Program-made: the position numbers and the translations under genes | Shown: in pieces, positions 29,899 through 32,998 of the stretch | Numbering within the stretch: position 1 is the first letter of the stretch | Layout of the letters: each line of letters begins with the position of its first letter | Notes under the pieces: generated by a model | Seen by the model: only the letters and a program-made list of their open reading frames with translations | Told to the model about the DNA's origin: nothing | The model's database searches: none | Assembly: GCA_024275235.1 (NCBI GenBank) | Contig: JAJRZN010000035.1 | Span: 1 to 32,998 of the forward strand | Direction of reading: 5' to 3' | Length of the DNA: 32,998 nt | Origin: Deltaproteobacteria bacterium | GTDB lineage: Bacteria > Desulfobacterota > Desulfobulbia > Desulfobulbales > VMSU01

Positions 29899-31723
29899 AG
29901 AACAACAGACTAAGCCGGTAAAAAACCAAAAGCGGCCAGCCGCTTCCGGGGCCCGCAAATCTTCCAGCAGCCGCGCTAAACCAAAGGGCCGGGCGACCAA
30001 CAAAAAGACCAGCAGACAGCCCGCCCCGGCCGAGCCCGTCCTTGAAGCGGACACAGACTCCAGCTCACCAGAGCCAACCACCAAAACCAAAGAAAAAACC
30101 AAAGCAAAACCAAAATCCCGGCCCAAAGCGGATAAAGCTCCCAAAGAGCCCAAATCCCGGCCGGCCAAAGAGGCAGCCAAGGGCAGAAACGCAGCCCCAA
30201 AGGCCTCCAAAACCACCTCCGCCAAGGCCAGGGAGGATGTATATAAACTACTGATCAACGCCGAGGAACCGGAAGAATGCCGCATCGCCATGCTGGAGAA
30301 TGGCCGTTTAGAGGCCTTCTATATTGAGACTGTCTCCCGTGAACGTACCAAGGGTAATATTTACAAGGGCCGGGTGGTCTCAGTGGAAACCAATCTGCAG
30401 GCCGCCTTTATTGATATCGGCACCGGCAAAAACGCCTTCCTGCCCTTCAGCGAAATCCACCCCGAATACTACAGCGCCGAGCTCCCCAACGACCGGCACT
30501 GGAAGGATATCAACTTCAAGGAATCTCTCAAGATCGGTCAGGAAATGCTGGTGGAGGTAATCAAAGAGACCACGGGTAATAAAGGGGCCAACATCACCAC
30601 CTTTTTATCCCTGCCGGGGCGTTATGTGGTGCTGATGCCGGGTAGCGACTCCCATGGTATCTCACGCCAGATTGAGTCCCAGGAACAACGCAAAAAGCTG
30701 CGGGAGATGCTGGAGAGCTGCAAGCTGCCGGAGGGCGTGGGTTATATAATCCGTACCGCCAGCAAGGGAATTACCAAGACCGCTCTCACCAAGGATGTCC
30801 GTTTTCTCATTAAACTATGGGACGACATCCGCAAGCGGGGACAAAGCGAAAAGGCCCCGGCCCTGGTCTATGGCGAACAGAATATCGTTACCCGTTTCTT
30901 AAGGGATCACTTCACCGCCGACATCAAGGAAATTCAGGTAGACAGTGAGGACTCCTACCGCCAGGTCAAGGATTTCATGGAATTACTACCGGCCGCCCAG
31001 CAGAAAAAGACCACGGTACATCTCCATAAGGGGCCGCGCCCCCTGTTGAACTCCCATAATATTGAGGAACAGATCGAGCAGATCTACCGGCCGACAGTCA
31101 AACTGCCATCGGGCGGTTCCATCGTTATTAACCCCACCGAGGCTCTGGTGGCCATTGATGTCAACTCAGGCAGTACCGGACGGGATAAAAAATTCGCCGA
31201 GACCATCTTTCTCGCCAATATGGAGGCTGCGGAGGAACTGGCCCGCCAGGTGCGGCTCCGGGATCTGGGCGGGCTGATTGTCATTGATTTCATTGATATG
31301 CGTTCTGCCGCCAATATCCGCGAGGTGGAGAAGAAGGTCAAGAGCAGCATGAAGCGGGATAAAGCCAAGATTGATTTCGCCCGCATCTCCAAATTCGGCC
31401 TGATGCAGATTTCCCGTCAGCGTATGGGCTCACCCATCGCCGCCCGCAATTACGTGACCTGCGAATGCTGTAAGGGACGGGGCATTATTCGTTCGGTGGA
31501 GACCCAGGCCTTAAGCTGCCTGCGCCAGATCCAAACCGGAATTTCCCGCAAAAACATCAAGACCGTTCAATGCCGTCTGCCCATGCACGTCAGTCAATAT
31601 CTCTTAAACCGCAAACGCACCGAGCTGGCAGAACTGGAAAAGCACTACGGAGCGGCCATCAATATTGAGATTGATCCGGCCATGCTGCCGGCTGACAGCG
31701 AGATAGACTTTCTGAAAAAGTAG
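29858..31723 (+). CDS. rng: Ribonuclease E/G family protein with basic low-complexity N-terminal extension
   Basis: YKGRVVSVETNLQAAFIDIGTGKNAFLPFSEI (S1), VAIDVNSGS, GLIVIDFIDMRSAANIREVEK, CECCKGRG zinc-link-like motif; about 125-residue K/P/A/S-rich N-terminus. Confidence 0.93.
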   Translation: MSEEKETKNKEQNEEQQTKPVKNQKRPAASGARKSSSSRAKPKGRATNKKTSRQPAPAEPVLEADTDSSSPEPTTKTKEKTKAKPKSRPKADKAPKEPKSRPAKEAAKGRNAAPKASKTTSAKAREDVYKLLINAEEPEECRIAMLENGRLEAFYIETVSRERTKGNIYKGRVVSVETNLQAAFIDIGTGKNAFLPFSEIHPEYYSAELPNDRHWKDINFKESLKIGQEMLVEVIKETTGNKGANITTFLSLPGRYVVLMPGSDSHGISRQIESQEQRKKLREMLESCKLPEGVGYIIRTASKGITKTALTKDVRFLIKLWDDIRKRGQSEKAPALVYGEQNIVTRFLRDHFTADIKEIQVDSEDSYRQVKDFMELLPAAQQKKTTVHLHKGPRPLLNSHNIEEQIEQIYRPTVKLPSGGSIVINPTEALVAIDVNSGSTGRDKKFAETIFLANMEAAEELARQVRLRDLGGLIVIDFIDMRSAANIREVEKKVKSSMKRDKAKIDFARISKFGLMQISRQRMGSPIAARNYVTCECCKGRGIIRSVETQALSCLRQIQTGISRKNIKTVQCRLPMHVSQYLLNRKRTELAELEKHYGAAINIEIDPAMLPADSEIDFLKK

Positions 31724-31740
31724 ATAAAAAGCTGTCCTTT

Positions 31741-31779
31741 TTATTATTGATGGACTTCTTACGAGTCCATCAATAATAA
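31741..31779. repeat. Perfect palindromic element downstream of RNase E/G gene
   Basis: TTATTATTGATGGACT-TCTTACG-AGTCCATCAATAATAA, 16-bp perfect arms. Confidence 0.85.
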
Positions 31780-31956
31780 TTGTCAATTTTTTCAATACCT
31801 ACTCTTGTGTATATTCCCTTGACATATCCACAGCGCACTTACGCCCCCACTCCTGCGGCCATAAAAACTGCCCACACTGCCAGAGTCACGAAAACCAGCG
31901 CCGGATTGAAAACCAATTGAAGAAACTTTCTATATGGTTTCAAGGACGTACTTGTC

Positions 31957-32002
31957 CAACAAACGGTTATATTGTGGTTCAACAAACGGTTATATTGTGG
32001 TT
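31957..32002. repeat. Two perfect tandem 23-bp repeats
   Basis: CAACAAACGGTTATATTGTGGTT at 31957-31979 and 31980-32002. Confidence 0.95.
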
Positions 32003-32143
32003 CGTTCCTCACACAATATAATCTTATTCGTTGTTTATATGATTTCAACAACTTATTGATTTGTGTTGCACAATATTCTAATCTTTAGAGCAACGAATTT
32101 GCTGTTTTAATTTCTTGTAGTTTGTTCATTGGAAACAGTGTGC

Positions 32144-32554
32144 TTAAGAAAAGATAATTTTAAATTTTCTTCTCCCTTTAATGCGGTAAATTGAGAAGTC
32201 GCGGTCTATTGTCGCAATGGTATTTAGATTCAGTTTTTCTGCAAGATAAACCAGGCAGGAATCTGCAAAATCCATTGGCAAATCACGGTATTTTTCTGTT
32301 AATTCTTTTAGTCTCCCGAAATCGTTGTTTTCAATGTTTTGGATTTCAACGGCTCCTCTATGTATCCACTCAATAAAATCGATTTGGGCATTTCGATTAA
32401 AATCTAACAGGTGCAGAGTTTCGGTGACCGACGAAATGGTTGTAACAAGTGGAAATTTATTTGTTTTTATAAAATTCACTGAATCAGAGTGGTATTTGTC
32501 TGATGCGTCAAATAAAGCTATTAATGGCCCAGAATCAAGTAAGATTTTTTTCAT
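32144..32554 (-). CDS. vapC: PIN-domain toxin (VapC-like)
   Basis: MKKILLDSGPLIALFDASDKYHS, SSVTETLHLL, DFADSCLVYLAE, IATIDRDFSIYR: PIN acidic residues retained. Confidence 0.88.
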   Translation of the reverse strand: MKKILLDSGPLIALFDASDKYHSDSVNFIKTNKFPLVTTISSVTETLHLLDFNRNAQIDFIEWIHRGAVEIQNIENNDFGRLKELTEKYRDLPMDFADSCLVYLAEKLNLNTIATIDRDFSIYRIKGRRKFKIIFS

Positions 32555-32793
32555 TTTCTCTTAGCTTTAATTTTGTGCTTTAACAATTCTTTTCTATTGG
32601 CTGATAAGTTCCCAAGACCACTCGAATATTTACCAAATAATGTTTCCCCTGTTTTCCATGCACTTGGTGATTCGAGTTTGCCAAGATATTCACTAATGCT
32701 TTTCCTGATTAGTTCGGATTTGGTCAAACCGAGATTTTTAGCTGTATTATTAATGGACTGCTCAAGTTTTGAATCTAATCTTAATGTGATCAT
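32551..32793 (-). CDS. RHH/CopG-type antitoxin
   Basis: MITLRLDSKLEQSINNTAKNLGLTKSELIRKSISEYLGKL; overlaps toxin by 4 bp; GGAGGTGGCAAAATG start context. Confidence 0.87.
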   Translation of the reverse strand: MITLRLDSKLEQSINNTAKNLGLTKSELIRKSISEYLGKLESPSAWKTGETLFGKYSSGLGNLSANRKELLKHKIKAKRK

Positions 32794-32835
32794 TTTGCCA
32801 CCTCCGTATTACATACTGTAGTGCAAAATAGTAAA

Positions 32836-32859
32836 AGTGTCAACTTTAGTGTCAACTTT
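32836..32859. promoter_or_regulatory. Tandem 12-bp direct repeat upstream of the TA operon (putative operator)
   Basis: AGTGTCAACTTT x2, about 43 bp upstream of the antitoxin start codon. Confidence 0.5.
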
Positions 32860-32869
32860 AATTTCTGAC

Positions 32870-32998
32870 ACACCGGGTAGGGCAGGAGCCTTGCGGCTCC
32901 CTTCCCCCCTAAGAACCGTGCGTGATAGTTTCCCATCACACGGCTCAAGCATTTCAAAGGCAACCCTGTGAGGTGGCCCGACTATGTTACTTCCTTAA
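32870..32998 (-). mobile_element. Group II intron 3' end (domain IV tail, domain V, domain VI), truncated by window edge
   Basis: Minus strand: GAGCCGTGTGATGGGAAACTATCACGCACGGTTC (32913-32946) is a canonical 34-nt domain V with AGC triad, GAAA tetraloop and 2-nt CG bulge; followed by a DVI-like hairpin GGGAGCCGCAAGGCTCC...CCCTACCC. Exact 3' splice junction uncertain. Confidence 0.85.

Noticed and set aside
29737-30291. 184-aa minus-strand ORF opposite the RNase E/G N-terminus
   Set aside because: Antisense shadow of the low-complexity K/P/A coding region; no domain signal, no independent regulatory context.
31957-32095. Integron attC site (AACAAACG-like core)
   Set aside because: No matching R'/R'' core pair or gene-cassette arrangement; better described as tandem/inverted repeats.
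1-32998. CRISPR arrays, tRNA or rRNA genes
   Set aside because: No regularly spaced repeats, cloverleaf-like or rRNA-like sequences recognised by reading; a tRNAscan/Infernal run would be decisive.

Overview
The window looks like a conserved chromosomal segment from a GC-rich proteobacterium, deltaproteobacterial/Desulfobacterota-like by gene content (inference). It has about 25 coding genes, mostly on the minus strand. Minus-strand genes, left to right: PilZ protein, cmk, hisC, gatA, gatC, an HD-GYP response regulator, an HDAC-family deacetylase, 5-formyl-THF cyclo-ligase, a SLOG/Rossmann-like protein, gspB, an exeA/gspA ATPase, a zinc-ribbon plus degenerate receiver protein, a PilT-family ATPase, mltA, a three-gene cassette (CDP-alcohol phosphotransferase, HisC/CobD-like PLP enzyme, LicC/MobA-like nucleotidyltransferase), an mltB-like transglycosylase, a DHH phosphoesterase, lptD and ilvD. 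Plus-strand genes: acs, a small RHH-like protein, a patatin-like lipase, a pentaheme c-type cytochrome, a radical SAM protein and RNase E/G. After RNase E/G the sequence becomes AT-rich and accessory: palindromes, iteron-like repeats, a VapBC-type toxin-antitoxin pair and, at the right edge, the catalytic 3' end (domains V and VI) of a group II intron on the minus strand. The best candidate for an undescribed system is the cassette at 19.3-22.0 kb, which could encode a self-contained route to an amino-alcohol phospholipid headgroup (PLP enzyme, then CTP activation, then CDP-alcohol transfer). Secondary leads are the RHH/patatin pair, a 22-codon leader ORF in front of acs, the zinc-ribbon/pseudo-receiver protein between pilT and exeAB, and the intron/TA/repeat edge.
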